NCBI RefSeq assembly: GCF_002843385.1
Contig: NZ_MVDE01000010.1
Span: forward strand, 62,001-126,000
Source of the DNA: Labilibaculum manganireducens
GTDB lineage: Bacteria; Bacteroidota; Bacteroidia; Bacteroidales; Marinifilaceae
Direction: 5' to 3'
DNA length: 64,000 bases
The notes below the pieces were generated by a model. The model was not told the origin of the DNA, did not search any database, and was given only the letters and a program-made list of their open reading frames with translations. This document shows, in pieces, positions 63,971 to 64,000 of the stretch; the stretch's first letter is position 1, and the number at the start of each line of letters is the position of its first letter. The translations under genes and the position numbers were made by a program.

Positions 63971-64000
63971 CAAAAGTATATATTTTTTTAAAATCGCAAA
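63971..64000 (-). promoter_or_regulatory. Promoter of gdhA
   Basis: On the minus strand TTTG (plus 63997-64000), an 18-base spacer, then TACTTTTG (plus 63971-63978). Both match the Bacteroidetes consensus. The leader is about 53 bases. Confidence 0.65.

Overview
The window is a low-GC chromosome segment from a Bacteroidetes bacterium. The best guess is a marine, anaerobic or facultatively anaerobic member of the Bacteroidales/Marinilabiliales, placed by gene content and not by any search. Signs of this are promoters of the Bacteroidetes type (TTTG, then TAnnTTTG), an acpP-fabF-rnc operon, an RprX/RprY-like two-component pair, a likely glycine-lipid synthesis pair, a propeller-type sensor kinase, a secreted protein with a type IX secretion (T9SS) C-terminal domain, and an ExbB-ExbD-ExbD cluster.

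Layout. 1-1.2 kb: the start of the dcw (division and cell wall) cluster, mraZ and rsmH, transcribed off the left edge, with a three-repeat MraZ operator. 1.3-3.3 kb: GlsA/GlsB-like acyltransferases, then a nested palindromic element. 3.5-9.2 kb: amidophosphoribosyltransferase, a SPOR protein, a tandem universal stress protein, miaB and a GNAT. 9.4-16.4 kb: two large exported peptidases (tricorn-like S41 and S9) and a HutD-family protein. 16.4-25.1 kb: a LytTR regulator and propeller histidine kinase, divergent from two secreted proteins (a beta-helix protein and a 1193-residue repeat protein). The divergent spacer carries two symmetric pairs of 9-bp repeats that look like LytTR operators. 25.1-26.6 kb: a broken REP-associated transposase with REP-like repeats around and inside it.

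26.6-41.3 kb is the metabolic centre: a 14-gene minus-strand operon for complete fermentation of lysine to butyrate, acetate and ammonia. In transcription order it is atoD, kal, kce, kdd, kamA, kamB, kamC, kamD, kamE, atoA, thiolase, butyryl-CoA dehydrogenase, etfB, etfA. KamA makes beta-lysine, KamDE makes 3,5-diaminohexanoate, and Kdd and Kce give acetoacetate plus 3-aminobutyryl-CoA. Kal deaminates the latter to crotonyl-CoA, Bcd/Etf reduces it to butyryl-CoA, and AtoDA plus thiolase recover two acetyl-CoA. KamB and KamC are the likely reactivation machinery for the B12-dependent mutase. Many spacers in the operon hold degenerate palindromic or TAGTA-like repeats.

41.9-48.2 kb: membrane and lipid genes, three small unrecognised genes each with its own terminator, and RprY/RprX-like regulators. 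A candidate small RNA with both promoter and terminator lies at 48.38-48.47 kb. 48.5-57.5 kb: rnc, fabF, acpP, purN, an M23 peptidase, two YitT paralogues and leuS. 57.7 kb: tRNA-Arg(CCG). 58-64 kb: an ExbB/ExbD energy-transduction cluster, asparaginase, TatD and glutamate dehydrogenase. The amino-acid enzymes (asparaginase, GDH, lysine operon, exported peptidases) together suggest a peptide- and amino-acid-using lifestyle; that is inference.
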